Shown: positions 44,949-55,810, counted from the stretch's first letter. The stretch: 64,000 nt of DNA from Bog-756 sp963829235 (GCA_963829235.1 CAWHIF010000003.1:1054001-1118000); one strand, 5' to 3'. The notes: a model not told the origin generated them from the sequence alone. Numbers and translations: made by a program.

Positions 44949-45209
44949 ATGACGACGAGAGGGCGGGGCCTGTTCCGCAAGCCCACCAGTCTGGCGGCGT
45001 CGCGGCTCGCCGCCATCCGGGCCATCATCGAACTCGCAGGCGACAGCGAGAGCCGCGAAGCTGCGACCGTGCTGCTTCTCGCCCTCGGGGCGTCCACCCA
45101 TGAGATCACGGCTGCGACCCTGGATCTCAGCCCTGAGGTGCCACCGTGCGGAGCGCAGCTCTTCGAGAAGCCTCCGGCCCGATCGTGCGAACGGGCGCCC
45201 CGGCACTGA
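44949..45209 (+). CDS. Small hypothetical protein (86 aa) after the giant gene
   Basis: An 86-codon frame starting at ATG 44949, 34 nt after the stop of the giant gene, with a GAGGGGG stretch 11 nt upstream. Residues 15-55 are helical and amphipathic (LAASRLAAIRAIIELAGDS, then REAATVLLLALGAS). The end is Pro/Cys-rich. It stops directly against the stop of the convergent TetR-like gene, with no overlap. No known family is recognised. The absence of a competing frame supports a real gene, weakly. Confidence 0.42.
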   Translation: MTTRGRGLFRKPTSLAASRLAAIRAIIELAGDSESREAATVLLLALGASTHEITAATLDLSPEVPPCGAQLFEKPPARSCERAPRH

Positions 45210-46049
45210 TCAGTTGGCGACTCCATCGGCAGCGGTGGCCGCGGGAGGTGTCCAATCGGGGTCGAGCTCGAAGAACGTCTGCAGGAGCGCCTCCAACCCG
45301 ATGGCGAAAAGCGTCCATTCCTCGTCTTCGCCCCGCGGCCCGGTCGGTCGGAGAATGCCCTCCATGTGGTCGTCCACACGCTGTCGGAGGGAGCACCCCT
45401 CGGCCAGCGCGCCGACGGCCACCGAGAGCTGGCGAAATGTCAGCGGATCCCTGACCCGCATCCCGAGGTGGGCGGCCAGCACCCGGTAGGCATCCTCCCA
45501 GAGCTTGGTGAAGCCGCCGTACCCCTCGAGCAGTGCCGCCCGGATCCTCTGCTGGTAGCGGGCGTTGGCCTCGTCGCCGGGGGGAGTGTCCGCCGTCGCC
45601 AACGACCAGACTGCTATCCAGAGCGACCAGTTCGGAGACTCCAGCAGGCTGAGGATCTCGACCCCACCGCCGACTCGGCACACCTGGCGTAGCGACCGGT
45701 CACGCCCGGTCGGGGTGGACAGGTCGAGGCCGTCCAGAAGTGGACCGAGGGCCTGAACCGTCTTCTCGAACTCCCCGAGCCCCTCTTCCAAGGCAATGGA
45801 AGCGAGGACGTCGGCCTGGTAGTCGGCCTGGTTGTCCCACACCCGACGGATGATCGAGGCGTTGGACAGCCGGAGGCCGGTGTCCGACTCGACGCGGTCG
45901 AAGACGCGCTTGAAGGTCAGGGTATCGGTGCGGATCCCGAGTCCCTCTTCGATCAGAACGGTGCGGCCGGTCCGGAGCAGCAAGGCGCGTAGCGCCTCCC
46001 GGCTCTGCCTGGGCTGGCGCTTCTCGGTCATCGATGACATCTCAGCCAT
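45210..46049 (-). CDS. TetR-like regulator (paralogue of the 61.9-kb protein)
   Basis: A 279-residue protein. The N-terminal region resembles a TetR helix-turn-helix (REALRALLLRTGRTVLIEEG, then LTFKRVFDRVESDTGLRLSNASIIRRVWDNQADYQADVL, residues 15-85). It is followed by a helical effector domain with VAVGALAEGCSLRQRVDDHM and EWTLFAIGLEALLQTFFELDP. The same blocks occur in the protein at 61889-62677, so the two are clear paralogues. A more upstream start than ATG 46049 is not supported; ATG 46031 is also possible. The target genes are unknown; the catabolic genes lie between the two copies. Confidence 0.82.
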   Translation of the reverse strand: MAEMSSMTEKRQPRQSREALRALLLRTGRTVLIEEGLGIRTDTLTFKRVFDRVESDTGLRLSNASIIRRVWDNQADYQADVLASIALEEGLGEFEKTVQALGPLLDGLDLSTPTGRDRSLRQVCRVGGGVEILSLLESPNWSLWIAVWSLATADTPPGDEANARYQQRIRAALLEGYGGFTKLWEDAYRVLAAHLGMRVRDPLTFRQLSVAVGALAEGCSLRQRVDDHMEGILRPTGPRGEDEEWTLFAIGLEALLQTFFELDPDWTPPAATAADGVAN

Positions 46050-46181
46050 ACCCCATCATTCCGCCGCATCCGACATCCACCGAGCCTACCGGGACCGGGC
46101 GGACTCCCCCGCTGGGCGATTCCGCGCTCCCGCCGGGTGGTCCATTTGCCAACCGGCGCGCCTCGGGCGAGAGTCTCGACC

Positions 46182-46787
46182 ATGGACGTCGAACGCACCT
46201 ACCGGGCCACTGTGGGATCCCAGACGCTCGAGCTCCCGCTCGTGCCCATCTCCGACGACCTCAGCATCGCGCTACTCATCTGCGTCGACCACGGCGTGGC
46301 GTTCGCCGATACCGCCGGACGGGAACTTGCCGCCATGCTGGTCGATTTCGAGCCCGAGGTGGTGGTGTCCGTGGCCACCATGGGCATCCCCCTGGCCATC
46401 GAGGTCACGAGGCACCTCGGGTTGGACGACTATGTGATCCTCCACAAGACGCCGAAGACCCACCTCGGTGACACATTCGCCGAGCCTGTCCGTTCCATCA
46501 CGACCGGCGCACCGCAGATGCTCCGTCTGGATCCGGCCCGGGTCCCGGCCATACGCGGCCGGCGGGTGGCGGTCGTCGACGACGTGATCTCCACGGGTGC
46601 ATCGACGCTGGCCGCACTGAACCTGGTCCGCCGGGTCCGAGCAGATCCGGTTGTCATCGGTGCCCTCGTCACCGAGGGGTCGGGCTGGCGAACGGCGCTC
46701 GGGCCCGATACCGGATCCGTCCGCACTCTGGGGGCGATGCCCGTCTTCCGGCCCTCGGACGGAGGGCTGGTCGAGGATTGGGGCTGA
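46182..46787 (+). CDS. Phosphoribosyltransferase family protein (adenine PRTase-like)
   Basis: A 201-residue protein from ATG 46182. The PRPP-binding loop is RRVAVVDDVISTGASTLAAL (around residues 128-147), with the two Asp followed by the flexible Thr-Gly motif. The central part (EVVVSVATMGIPLAIEVTRHLG) and YVILHKTPKTHLGD follow the purine/adenine phosphoribosyltransferase layout. It transfers a base to PRPP in nucleotide salvage, or acts as a related regulator. The base specificity cannot be fixed. It is convergent with the HtrA gene, 18 nt away. Confidence 0.85.
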   Translation: MDVERTYRATVGSQTLELPLVPISDDLSIALLICVDHGVAFADTAGRELAAMLVDFEPEVVVSVATMGIPLAIEVTRHLGLDDYVILHKTPKTHLGDTFAEPVRSITTGAPQMLRLDPARVPAIRGRRVAVVDDVISTGASTLAALNLVRRVRADPVVIGALVTEGSGWRTALGPDTGSVRTLGAMPVFRPSDGGLVEDWG

Positions 46788-46805
46788 CGGATCCGGGACC
46801 GGTGA

Positions 46806-48524
46806 CTACGCCGGTGGACCGCTCTCCAGCGTGACGCCGGCCGTCTGGGTCTGGCCCGAGGTGTTGGTCCACTGCAACTGGACGCGGTCACCCGGGTGGT
46901 AGGGCTCCAAGATGTTGCTGAGACTCGACGAGGAAGAGACCGTGACGCCGTTGACCGCAGTGATCACGTCGCCCTGGACCAGTCCCGCTTGTGCCGCAGG
47001 AGACCCGGAAAGCGTTCCTTCGACGTCCGCACCCGAGCTCGTCGTCCCGGTGCCGCCGCCTCCGAAGCCGCTGCCCCCGAACCCACCGGCACCGCCGGCG
47101 GCGGCCGAGGACTGGACGCTGACACCGAGGAATCCGGTCGCTCCGATGTGCAGCGTGGACGACGCGTCACCGGCTTCGATCCGCTTGGCGATCGACAGGG
47201 CCGTGCCGATGGGAATGGCGTAGCCCTGGCTGCCCGAGGTCTCGTACCCCGAGTCCACCGACGCCGCGGTGTCCATGCCGATGACCTGGCCCGACGTGTT
47301 CACCAGCGAGCCACCCGAATCGCCGGGCTGGATGCCGGCATTGGTCTCGATGAGCCCGGTCAGGTTCTCGGAGTTTCCGCCGCCGTCGTCACTGGCGGTG
47401 ATCGACTGGCCCATCGCGGTGATCGAGCCACCGGCCGCACTCGGCGTGCCACCGGTGCCTCCTGCGTTCCCTACGCCCACAACAGCCTGACCCACCGCGG
47501 CCGTCCCCGTGCTCGTGGTTACGGTGCGCAACCCGCTGGCACCGACCAGCTTGATCACGGCCACGTCGCCCGTCCGGTCGTAGCCGACGACCTTGGCCGT
47601 GTACGTCTTCCCGGTTCCCACGTCGGTCACGCTGATGTTGGTGGCGCCGTCGATGACATGGTTGTTGGTGAGGATCTCGCCCGAAGAGGTGAGGACCATA
47701 CCGGTTCCGGCCGCCTGCTCGTCCTCGTAGCTCAGGTTGGTGTTGATGTCCACCAGACCCGGGTCCACCTTGGCCGCGATGGCCGAGATGTCGGATGGGG
47801 CGCCGGCACCGGTCGAGGAGCCCCCCGAGCCCACAGATCCCGACCCGCCGAAGGGAGAGTCACCCCCTCCCGAAGAGCCTGATCCGAACGGCGAGGTCTC
47901 GCCTCCGGAGGATCCGCCGGGTGCGACATTCGGCGTCGAGACGGCGGTCGAGGTGGACGACGGCCAGACGAAGTGACCGAGTCCGGCCCCGGCCAGGACG
48001 GCGACGACGGCAAAGACGGCGGCCATGGCGGCCACCAGGCCGCTACGGCGTTTTGGTGGCGGGGTGGGGAAGCCTTGCGGCGGCGGCCATCCGCCGAACG
48101 GCGGGGTCGGTGCCCCCGGTCCGCCGCCCCATCCACCGCCGGGAGCCGCTCCTGCGGCCGACCCGGCACCCCAGCCCGGATAGGGCGGGGGCGGCCAGGT
48201 GCCGGACGGCGGGGTCGGCGACCCGGCTCCCACCACCGGGTTCTCGTCCGTCGGGTGCTGACCGGAGGGGGGCTGGGGCCGGTACCACCCGTCCGGATGG
48301 GGGGAGACACCTCCGTCCGGGCCGGCGGCATACGGGTATTCACGTCGGTAGTCGGGCACCACCGGTCCGAGGGGGATCGGGCTCCCCGCGGTGGCCTGGG
48401 GGTCACGGGCGGCGGTCGTGCCGGCTGGGCCACCGGCACCGGTTGTGCCGGCCGCGCCGGTCGTGCCGACATCGTCCGCATCGTCCGGTCCGGGTGAAGG
48501 GGGCCAGGTCTCGCTCATTTCCAT
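46806..48524 (-). CDS. HtrA/DegP-type trypsin-like serine protease with PDZ domain
   Basis: A 572-residue protein starting at ATG 48524 (AGAAGG ribosome binding site; ATG 48518 is also possible). Residues 1-165 are cytosolic, Pro/Gly-rich and disordered. One transmembrane helix follows (SGLVAAMAAVFAVVAVLAGAG). After a Ser/Gly linker comes the protease domain, with catalytic His in ILTNNHVIDG, Asp in TGDVAVIKLV and Ser in QPGDSGGSLV. A C-terminal PDZ domain (GFLGVSVQSSA, then GLVQGDVITAVNGVTV) completes the actinobacterial PepD/HtrA architecture. It degrades misfolded proteins outside the membrane. The gap to the sulfatase gene (169 nt) shows no gene. Confidence 0.93.
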   Translation of the reverse strand: MEMSETWPPSPGPDDADDVGTTGAAGTTGAGGPAGTTAARDPQATAGSPIPLGPVVPDYRREYPYAAGPDGGVSPHPDGWYRPQPPSGQHPTDENPVVGAGSPTPPSGTWPPPPYPGWGAGSAAGAAPGGGWGGGPGAPTPPFGGWPPPQGFPTPPPKRRSGLVAAMAAVFAVVAVLAGAGLGHFVWPSSTSTAVSTPNVAPGGSSGGETSPFGSGSSGGGDSPFGGSGSVGSGGSSTGAGAPSDISAIAAKVDPGLVDINTNLSYEDEQAAGTGMVLTSSGEILTNNHVIDGATNISVTDVGTGKTYTAKVVGYDRTGDVAVIKLVGASGLRTVTTSTGTAAVGQAVVGVGNAGGTGGTPSAAGGSITAMGQSITASDDGGGNSENLTGLIETNAGIQPGDSGGSLVNTSGQVIGMDTAASVDSGYETSGSQGYAIPIGTALSIAKRIEAGDASSTLHIGATGFLGVSVQSSAAAGGAGGFGGSGFGGGGTGTTSSGADVEGTLSGSPAAQAGLVQGDVITAVNGVTVSSSSSLSNILEPYHPGDRVQLQWTNTSGQTQTAGVTLESGPPA

Positions 48525-48693
48525 CTACCTTCTGCTTTCCAGTACCGCGCAGCCAAGAGATCCTTACCCGTCCATTGGACACCTCTCATCTAAGGCCACC
48601 GTGAACTCAGGATATGAATTCCCTAAACATGCCCGTTGACCCGGCTCTTTGCCCGGCCCTCGGGCCACCGGGACGGGTCCGGGCCCACGCCCC

Positions 48694-51000
48694 CTACTGC
48701 TCGGACAAGATCCGCTCGAATTCCACCATCGGGTTGACCGGCACCTGCTCGCTGAGGGTGACCGTGGCCGAGTGGATGGTGGCCGTGCACCTGAATGGAG
48801 CCACATAGCCGTCTCCGATCGCCGGGCCGAGCTCGTAACCGCAGGTCAAACCGGCTCCGGTGGCGCTGAAGGCGGCGACCGTGAACCTCGGGATGGGCCC
48901 TTCGGCCACCACCGCCCCGTCCACGGTGAGGAGCCCGGTACCGCCTCCGTCCGCCTCACGCTCGAAACGGAAGCCGAGGAGATGCCGGCCGGGGTCGACC
49001 GGTGCGCCGGCCACGACCTCATGGAGCTCCTTGCCGTAGAGGTTGTGCACGTACCGCAGGCATCCGTACCGGAGGTGGAGGGAGAAGCCACCGAGCACCG
49101 AGCCCTGGGCCAGCAGCACCCCGACGGGCGGTGCACCGGGGGGAACGGTCACATCGACTTCGATGGCATGGCCCCGGTTCTTGACGTTGGCGGCCACCGT
49201 CTCGGGAACCGGTGATGCGCCCGGGTAGTAGGTGGTGGTCAGGCGGGGCGGTCGCCAATCCGGCTTCGGGTTGACGATCGTGTGCAGCACCCGGTTGTCG
49301 AGGGGCAGGACCTGGTTGCGGCGCGCTTCGGCCCACCACCGCTCGATCATCTCGGCCAGGAGGTCGGGGTGGAGCCCGGCCAGGTCGTGGAGCTCGGCCG
49401 GATCCGACTCCACGTGGTAGAGCTCCCAGCGGTCCTCGCTGAACGGGGCGTTCCAGTTGATCCCGTCGTTGTAGAGAGGCCCGATGGGTTTGAAGGTCAC
49501 CGCCTTCCAGCCGTCGTGATACAGCGCCCGGCTCCCGAACATCTCGAAGTGCTGGGTGGTGCGGTGGGGCGGCGCCTCGGCCCCTCCGGCGGCCAGGAGG
49601 GAGGCGAAACTGATGCCGTCGATGCGGGTCTGGGGCACGTACTCGATGGTCTCGGGGGCCTCGATACCGGCCAGATCGAGCACGGTGGGAAGGATGTCGA
49701 CGGCATGGGTGAACTGTCGGCGGACGCCACCGACCGAGCCGAGCCGGGCCGGCCAGCTCACGATGCACGGATCGGCCACCCCGCCTTCGTGCACCTCCCG
49801 CTTCCATCGTTTGAACGGGGTGTTGCCGGCCATCGTCCAGCCCCAGGGGTAGTTGTTGTGGGCGCTCGGCCCTCCCAACTCGTCGATGCGCCTGGACAGC
49901 TCGGCCGGGCCCGCCGGATCGAAATTCTGGAGCCGGTTGTCGTTGATCGACCCGCCGGCGCCGCCCTCCGAGCTGGCACCGTTGTCCGAGACCAGGATGA
50001 CCAGGGTGTCGTCGCGATCGCCGGTCTGGTCGAGGAATTCCAGCACCCGGGCCAGCTGGGCGTCGGTATAGGACAAGAAGGCGGCGAAGCACTCCATGAA
50101 CCGCGCCGCCACCTTCTGCTCCCCGGGGGGCAGGTCGTCCCAGGCCGGGACCCAGGGGGGGCGCGGCGCCATCTCCGTCCCCGGCGCCAGCAGGCCCGAC
50201 CCGACCTGGCGGGCGAAGGTCTCGTCCCGCCACCGGTCCCAGCCCTTGTCGAACCGGCCCCGGTAACGCTCGATCCACTCAGCCGGAGCATGGTGGGGCG
50301 AGTGGCAGGCACCGGTGCAGAAGTAGAGGAAGAACCGGCGGTCCACGTCGACGGCACGCAGATCTGCGAGTTGGGCGATGGCCTGGTCGGCCAGATCCGC
50401 ACTCAGGTGGTAGCCCTCCTCGATCGACCTCGGGGGTTGGATCGAGTGGTTGTCGTGGTAGAGGGCGGGAACGAATTGGTGGGTCTCGCCACCGTGGAAC
50501 CCGTACCAGCGGTCGAATCCCCGGGCCAACGGCCAGCTGTGTCGCGGGGCGGCCATGTTGGTCTCGTCGTCGGGGGTGAGATGCCACTTCCCGATGGCGT
50601 AGGTGGCGTATCCGCGCTGGCGGAGGATCTCGGGGAGGAACCCGTTCTCCTTGGGAACCTCGCCGTTGTAACCGGGAAATCCCATGGCCAGGTCGGCCAC
50701 CCGCCCGAGGCCGTTGCGGTGGTGGTTCCGGCCGGTCAGCAGGCAGGCCCGGGTCGGGGAGCACAGCGCCGTGGTGTGGAAGTTGCTGAGGCGCACGCCC
50801 GATTCGGCCAGACCGTCGATGGTCGGTGTCTCGATGTCCGACCCGTAGCAGCCGAGCTGCGCGAACCCCACGTCGTCGAGGACCACCAGCATCACGTTGG
50901 GGGCACCCGCCGGCGGGGCCGGTACCTCCGGCCACCACGGGGTCGAGTCCCGCCAGTCGTCACCGATGACACCTCGAAACTCCGGAGTCTCCATCACCAC
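48694..51000 (-). CDS. Arylsulfatase (type I, formylglycine-dependent)
   Basis: A 768-residue cytosolic-looking enzyme without a signal peptide; ATG 51000, or ATG 50994 two codons in. The metal-binding start is VMLVVLDDVGFAQLGCYG. The sulfatase signature is CSPTRACLLTGRNHHRNGLG, with the Cys converted to formylglycine. GKWHLTPDDE and LVILVSDNGASSEGG supply further active-site residues. The last 200 residues form a beta-rich C-terminal domain. Length matches the AtsA-like family (about 750-790). It removes sulfate from aryl or alkyl sulfate esters. The reading frame is intact, in contrast to the genes that follow it. Confidence 0.94.
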   Translation of the reverse strand: MVMETPEFRGVIGDDWRDSTPWWPEVPAPPAGAPNVMLVVLDDVGFAQLGCYGSDIETPTIDGLAESGVRLSNFHTTALCSPTRACLLTGRNHHRNGLGRVADLAMGFPGYNGEVPKENGFLPEILRQRGYATYAIGKWHLTPDDETNMAAPRHSWPLARGFDRWYGFHGGETHQFVPALYHDNHSIQPPRSIEEGYHLSADLADQAIAQLADLRAVDVDRRFFLYFCTGACHSPHHAPAEWIERYRGRFDKGWDRWRDETFARQVGSGLLAPGTEMAPRPPWVPAWDDLPPGEQKVAARFMECFAAFLSYTDAQLARVLEFLDQTGDRDDTLVILVSDNGASSEGGAGGSINDNRLQNFDPAGPAELSRRIDELGGPSAHNNYPWGWTMAGNTPFKRWKREVHEGGVADPCIVSWPARLGSVGGVRRQFTHAVDILPTVLDLAGIEAPETIEYVPQTRIDGISFASLLAAGGAEAPPHRTTQHFEMFGSRALYHDGWKAVTFKPIGPLYNDGINWNAPFSEDRWELYHVESDPAELHDLAGLHPDLLAEMIERWWAEARRNQVLPLDNRVLHTIVNPKPDWRPPRLTTTYYPGASPVPETVAANVKNRGHAIEVDVTVPPGAPPVGVLLAQGSVLGGFSLHLRYGCLRYVHNLYGKELHEVVAGAPVDPGRHLLGFRFEREADGGGTGLLTVDGAVVAEGPIPRFTVAAFSATGAGLTCGYELGPAIGDGYVAPFRCTATIHSATVTLSEQVPVNPMVEFERILSEQ

Positions 51001-51117
51001 CTCCTGATCGCACCGGGGACGCGCCGGGCGTTCCGCGTGCGCCGAACCTACCGGGGATCGACCGCCCTCATCCCGTTCCGGCCCCAGGTCCGGCCGCCTC
51101 GGTTCACGGCCGGAAGG

Positions 51118-52567
51118 CTACGGGGCCACGGACACCGTCTTGCGGCGGACCATCTCCTCGATCCCGGCCCGCCCACCCTCCCGGCCGAAACCGCTCTGCT
51201 TGTAGCCGCCGAACGGGGTGGCCGGGGAGATCCGGCCCATTCCGTTGACGGCGACGGTACCGGCGTCGATCTCGCGGACGAACCGTTGGATACGACGGAG
51301 GTCGTGGGTATGGAGATAGGCACCGAGGCCGTAGGGGCTGTCGTTGGCCAGGGCCAGGGCCTCGTCGTCAGAGGAGAAGCGCAGGACGGCCTGTACGGGG
51401 CCGAACACCTCGTTCCGGGCCAGGTCGCTGCCGTGGTCGACCTCGCCGAACACGGTGGGGGCCACGAACCATCCGGCGGCGAGCTCCCCATCCAGCCGCC
51501 GCCCACCGGCCAGGAGAGTCGGCCCCGTCGGCCCGGGCCCGGTCGATGATGGCCAGGATGCGATCCATGGCCGCCTCGGTCACCACCGGGCCGACGAACG
51601 TCCCCGGGTCGAGCGGGTCCCCGACGGTCAGGGAGGCGAGGGACGAGACGAGCAGGGCCACCACCTCGTCGTAGACGTCGTCGTGAACATAGAGCCGGGT
51701 GGGGAGCGCGCATCCCTGCCCGGTCAGCAGTGCCGTCCCGAATGAGGCGCTGGCTGGCCGCCGTCTCGAGATCGGCATCGGGGAACACGACGTTCGGGGA
51801 CTTGCCGCCGAGCTCGAGGGCCACGGGGGTGAGGTTGCGGGCCGCCGACTCCATGAGCAGCGCGGGCGGTGGCACCACCCCCGGTGAAGGTGATCTTGTC
51901 CACGCCGGGGTGCCCGGCCAGCGACGCCCCGGCCCCGGCTCCGCCTACGACCACGTTGAGCACACCCGGGGGCAGGCCCGCTTCGAGAGCGAGCTCGGCG
52001 AAGCGCAGCATTCCGAACGGGCGACACTTCGGGCGGTTTGGCCACCACGGTGTTGCCGGCGGCCAGCGCCGGTCCGCACTTCTGGCCCATGCCCATCATC
52101 GAGCCGTTCCAGGGTGGGATCACGGCGACGACGCCGTACGGCTCGAGACGGACGAAGGACAGACCCGGTTCGGCCGACATCACTTCCCCGTCGAGCTTGT
52201 CGCACCAGCCGGCGTAGTAACGCACCCACGCGGCCGCATACCTGCCGGGGTTCATGACGCTGCACCGGCGTGCCGTTGTCGAGGGCCGCCGAGCTCCGCC
52301 GCCTCCGCTTCGTGGTGCTCGAGAAGGTCGGCCAACCTGAAGAGGACCTGGCCCGCTTCAGCGGCGCAAGCCGCCGCCCATTCGGGCGACGCGGCCCGGG
52401 CGGCGATGACGGCGGCATCGACATCACCGGCCCCCGCCAGCCCGACTTCGGGCCTGCACCTCGCCGGTGGCCGCGTACCGGTGGTCGTAGTCGCCGCCGA
52501 CGTCGCTCGGGCTCCACGATCCCCCGATCAGGTGACCCTGTCCGGCGAGCCGGCCCACCGTCCGCAT
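51118..52567 (-). pseudogene. Aldehyde dehydrogenase interrupted by seven apparent 1-nt insertions
   Basis: The frame starts MRTVGRLAGQGHLIGGSWSP at ATG 52567 and can be followed to TAG at 51118 only by removing one base at each of about seven points (near 52461, 52303, 52262, 52023, 51866, 51757 and 51524). The corrected length is exactly 480 residues, normal for the family. All key features are present: IPPWNGSMMGMGQKCGPALA, LELGGKSPN with the catalytic Glu, GQGCALPTRL with the catalytic Cys, and TPFGGYKQSGFGREGG. It oxidises an aldehyde to an acid with NAD(P). The lack of any other decay argues for sequence errors rather than a dead gene. Confidence 0.78.
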
Positions 52568-52581
52568 CGACACGGCCGTCC

Positions 52582-53345
52582 TCAAGGGACCACGTACCCG
52601 CCGTCGACCGGGAGCGCCACCCCGAGCACGAATGACGCCGCCGGACGTGCACAGCCACACCGCGGCCTCGGCGATCTCTGACGGCCTCGGCGATTCGGCC
52701 GATGGGGTGCAGGGTCTTCGAGATGCCTCTCGATGGAAGGATCGCGACTGGACCGCGTCGTCGACCATGGGGGTGCGGGCGGTTCCGGGGCAGATGGCGT
52801 TGACCCGGATGCCTTGCGCCCCGTAGTCGAGGGCCGCCACCTTGGTCAGTCCGACCACGCCGTGCTTGGAGGCGGTGTACGCGGCCTGGCCCGGATATCC
52901 GACGAGACCCACCCCCGACGCCGTGTTCACGATGGCCCCGCCCCCGCGCTCGAGCATGCGGGGGATCTCCGCCTTCATGCACAGGTAGACGCCGGTCAGC
53001 ATCACCGCGATGGTGCGGTCCCAGCCGTCGTCGGGATAGTCGGCCAGCTTGGCCATGGGCGCGGCGATCCCGGCGTTGTTGTGGGCGCACGTCGAGGCCG
53101 CCGAAGGACCGCACCGCGTGCTCGACCATGGCTTCGACGTCGTCCTTCACCGCCACGTCGGTCCGGACGAATGTGGCCCGCCCACCGTCGGCCTCGACCA
53201 GCGCAACCGTCTCGAGGCCGTGCTCCTCGTCGATGTCGGCCACCACCACACTGGCCCCCTCACGGGCGAAGATCCGGGCCGACGCCCTGCCGATCCCCAG
53301 TGCGCCACCGGTGACGACGGCCACCTTTCCCTGCAGGGCCCCCAT
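52582..53345 (-). pseudogene. Short-chain dehydrogenase interrupted by five apparent 1-nt insertions
   Basis: It starts MGALQGKVAVVTGGALGIGR at ATG 53345 and ends LGVALPVDGGYVVP at the TGA 52584-52582, once single bases are removed near 53084, 52746, 52722, 52685 and 52612. The corrected length is 252 residues, typical of classical SDRs. Glycine motif TGGALGIG, HNNAGIAAP, VNTASGVGLVGYPGQ and YTASKHG (Tyr-x3-Lys) are all present. It is an NAD(P)-dependent oxidoreductase for an unknown alcohol or ketone, upstream of and in the same orientation as the aldehyde dehydrogenase, 14 nt apart. The two may act in sequence. Confidence 0.78.
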
Positions 53346-53392
53346 CGCGGTCACGGTACTGGGCGCGTGCGGCAGCCACTACGTTTCAGCGC

Positions 53393-54103
53393 ATGGCACG
53401 ATTCGACGGGAAGGTGGCGCTGGTGTCGGGTGCGGCGAGCGGGATCGGCGCCGCAGTGGTGGAGCGATTGTCCGCAGAGGGGGCCGCGGTCGTCGGGTGC
53501 GACATCCGGGCCATGGCCGATGGCCTCACCTGCGATGTGAGGGACGAGGAATCGTGCGCGGCGGCCGTGGCCGCGGTGCTCCAACGCCACGGGCACCTCG
53601 ACGTGCTGGCCAACGTGGCCGGTATCGGACTGGCCCGGGCCATCGGTGACCTGGAGCCCGACCAATGGCGGCGAGGTGATCGACGTCAACCTCACCGGCA
53701 CCTTCCTGCTGTCGCAGAGTGCGCTGCCCGCCCTGGTCGGCGTCCACCGGGGTGATCGTGAACATGGGTTCGGTGGCCGGCCTGCGGGCGACGCCCTACA
53801 ACGCCGCCTACTGCGCGTCGAAGGGCGGGGTCATCATGCTCACCAAGTCGATGGCCATCGAACTGGCCAAGGCCGGGGTCCGGGTCAACGCGGTCTGCCC
53901 GGCCTCGGTGGACACCCCGTTCCTGCGCAAGTTCGAGATACCCGAGGGGGCGGACATGTCGCTCTTCGCCCGGGCGGCGTCGCCCATGGGACGCCTCATC
54001 GAGCCCGCCGAGGTGGCCGCGGCGGTCGCCTACCTCGCCTCCGGACGAAGCCGCCACCATCAGTGGGACGACCCTCGTGATCGACGGTGCCGCTACGGCC
54101 TGA
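53393..54103 (+). pseudogene. Short-chain dehydrogenase interrupted by three apparent 1-nt insertions
   Basis: It begins MARFDGKVALVSGAASGIGA at ATG 53393 and ends TTLVIDGAATA at TGA 54101-54103 after removing single bases near 53671, 53740 and 54044. The corrected length is 235 residues. The cofactor motif SGAASGIG, NVAGIG, IVNMGSVAG and YCASKGG (Tyr-x3-Lys) are intact, so the fold is a classical SDR. Its 3' end overlaps the stop of the convergent amidohydrolase gene by 11 nt. The substrate is unknown. Confidence 0.78.
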
Positions 54104-55809
54104 CATCGGCCAGGGACACCGTCTCGGTGTCCCGCCCCGAACGCAGCACCCGGCCCGGGCGCTCGTCCGTCACCACCCCGTCGCTGACCACCTCACGCCC
54201 GCCGACGAAGACGTGGTCGATACCGCGTGAGGCCGGCGTGGAGCCGCTCGCCCCCTCCGGGCAGATCGTGGACGACCGTCGCCGGCCGCGTTCCCACCTC
54301 GTCGGCATCGAACACCACCAGATCGGCATGGAAGCCGTCGGCGATCCGGCCCCGGTGGCGCAACCCGTAGTGGCGGGCCGGGCGGTCGGTCATCATCTCC
54401 ACCGCCTCCTCCACCGAGAGCAGGCCCCGGTCACGGACCACTTCGCCGAGTACGACCGTCGGGTAGTTGGCGTGGCACATCAGATCGACGTGGGCACCGG
54501 CATCCGAGCCCCCCAACATGACCCGCCTGTCCTTCCAGACCGCCACCCGGGCCGCCCAGCCCTCATCGGTGCGACCCAGGGAAGGCGTGAGCGAGGGGAG
54601 GACCACGAACAGGGTGAGGCCATCGACCAGGACGATGTCGATGAGGACGTCGACCACATCGGTGCCCTTGGAAGCGGCGATCTCGCCCAGCGATCGGCCG
54701 ACCCACATCGACCCGGGATCGGCCACCTCCATGAGACCGAAGTCGGACAGCACGCCCATGGCTCTGGCCGCCACCGCTTCGGCGGCCGACCTCAGCGCGG
54801 CCCTCGTCGCCGGGTCGCCCGCCGCAGCGACCCGGTGCGCCCGGTCGAGGAGCGAGGACGTCCCGCCAGCCGGGCAGGCCCGACAGCAGGGTGGTCGACC
54901 GCATCCGCATCATGTCGGGCAGTGCCAGGGCGACCACGTGGGCGCCCCTGGCCGCAGCCAGGTCGGACGCCTCGAGCTGTTGTCGGTAGATCTCCTCGGA
55001 GGCCAGGCTGCCGAGGAGATTCCAGTTGAGGGGCCTGTCGGCGGCCAGGGACATGTCGGCCATCAGCTCCATCCGCTCCGCAGGGATGGGCCCCACCGTC
55101 GGGATGAACTCGAGGGTGGTGCCGGGATGGTCCCGCACCGCACCGGCCAGGGCGACCAGCTCACCGGCGGAGGCCACCCGGGAGGGAACCGGGCGGCCGT
55201 TCCCGTCGACATGGCCTTCTCCGAGCGACGAGGAGAATCCGAGTGCGCCCCCGGCCACCGACTCGCCGACGAGCCGAACCATGGCATCGAGCTGGTCGGG
55301 GGTGGCTGCGTCCTCGGTGGCCGCCTCGCCCATCACCGCCCGCCGGACCGTCGAATGGCCGACCAGGAAACCGGCATTGACGGCCAGGCCGACGTCGATG
55401 CGGTCCAGGTACTGCGCCGAACGACGTCCACTCCCAGGCGCCCCCGCCCTCCAGCGCCTCCAGCGGGATCCCCTCGACCACCGCCATCATTCGCCGGATG
55501 TACCCGGCGTCGCCGGCCCGGAGCGGGGCGATCGAGAACCCGCAGTTCCCGCCCAGCACCGTGGTCACACCGTGGAGGACCGAAGGACTGGCCGTCGGAT
55601 CCCACAGGAGCTGGGCGTCGTAGTGGGTGTGGATATCGACGAAGCCGGGGCAGACCACCCTGCCGCTCACGTCGAGCGTCGTCCGGGCCGGTTCGTCGGC
55701 GGGTCCGACGGCCGACGATCCGGCCGTTGCGGATGCCGACGTCGGCCACCACGGGCGCGGTCCCGGTGCCGTCGACCACGGTTCCGCCGCGGAGCACGAG
55801 ATCGAACAC
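54093..55809 (-). pseudogene. Amidohydrolase family 3 (N-acyl-D-amino acid deacylase-like), four apparent 1-nt insertions
   Basis: It starts at GTG 55809 (VFDLVLRGGTVVDGTG), 1 nt after the upstream stop, and ends at 54093 after removing bases near 55710, 55415, 54866 and 54233. The corrected length is 570 residues, as expected for the family. The metal site is GFVDIHTHYDAQLLWD, the metal-ligand Cys lies in LGGNCGFSIAPL, and the catalytic Asp in MLGGSDAGAHVDL. It resembles the intact amidohydrolase at 57292. Members hydrolyse N-acyl or cyclic amide bonds in small molecules. It is in one operon with the amidohydrolase 2 gene before it. Confidence 0.78.
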
Positions 55810-55810
55810 G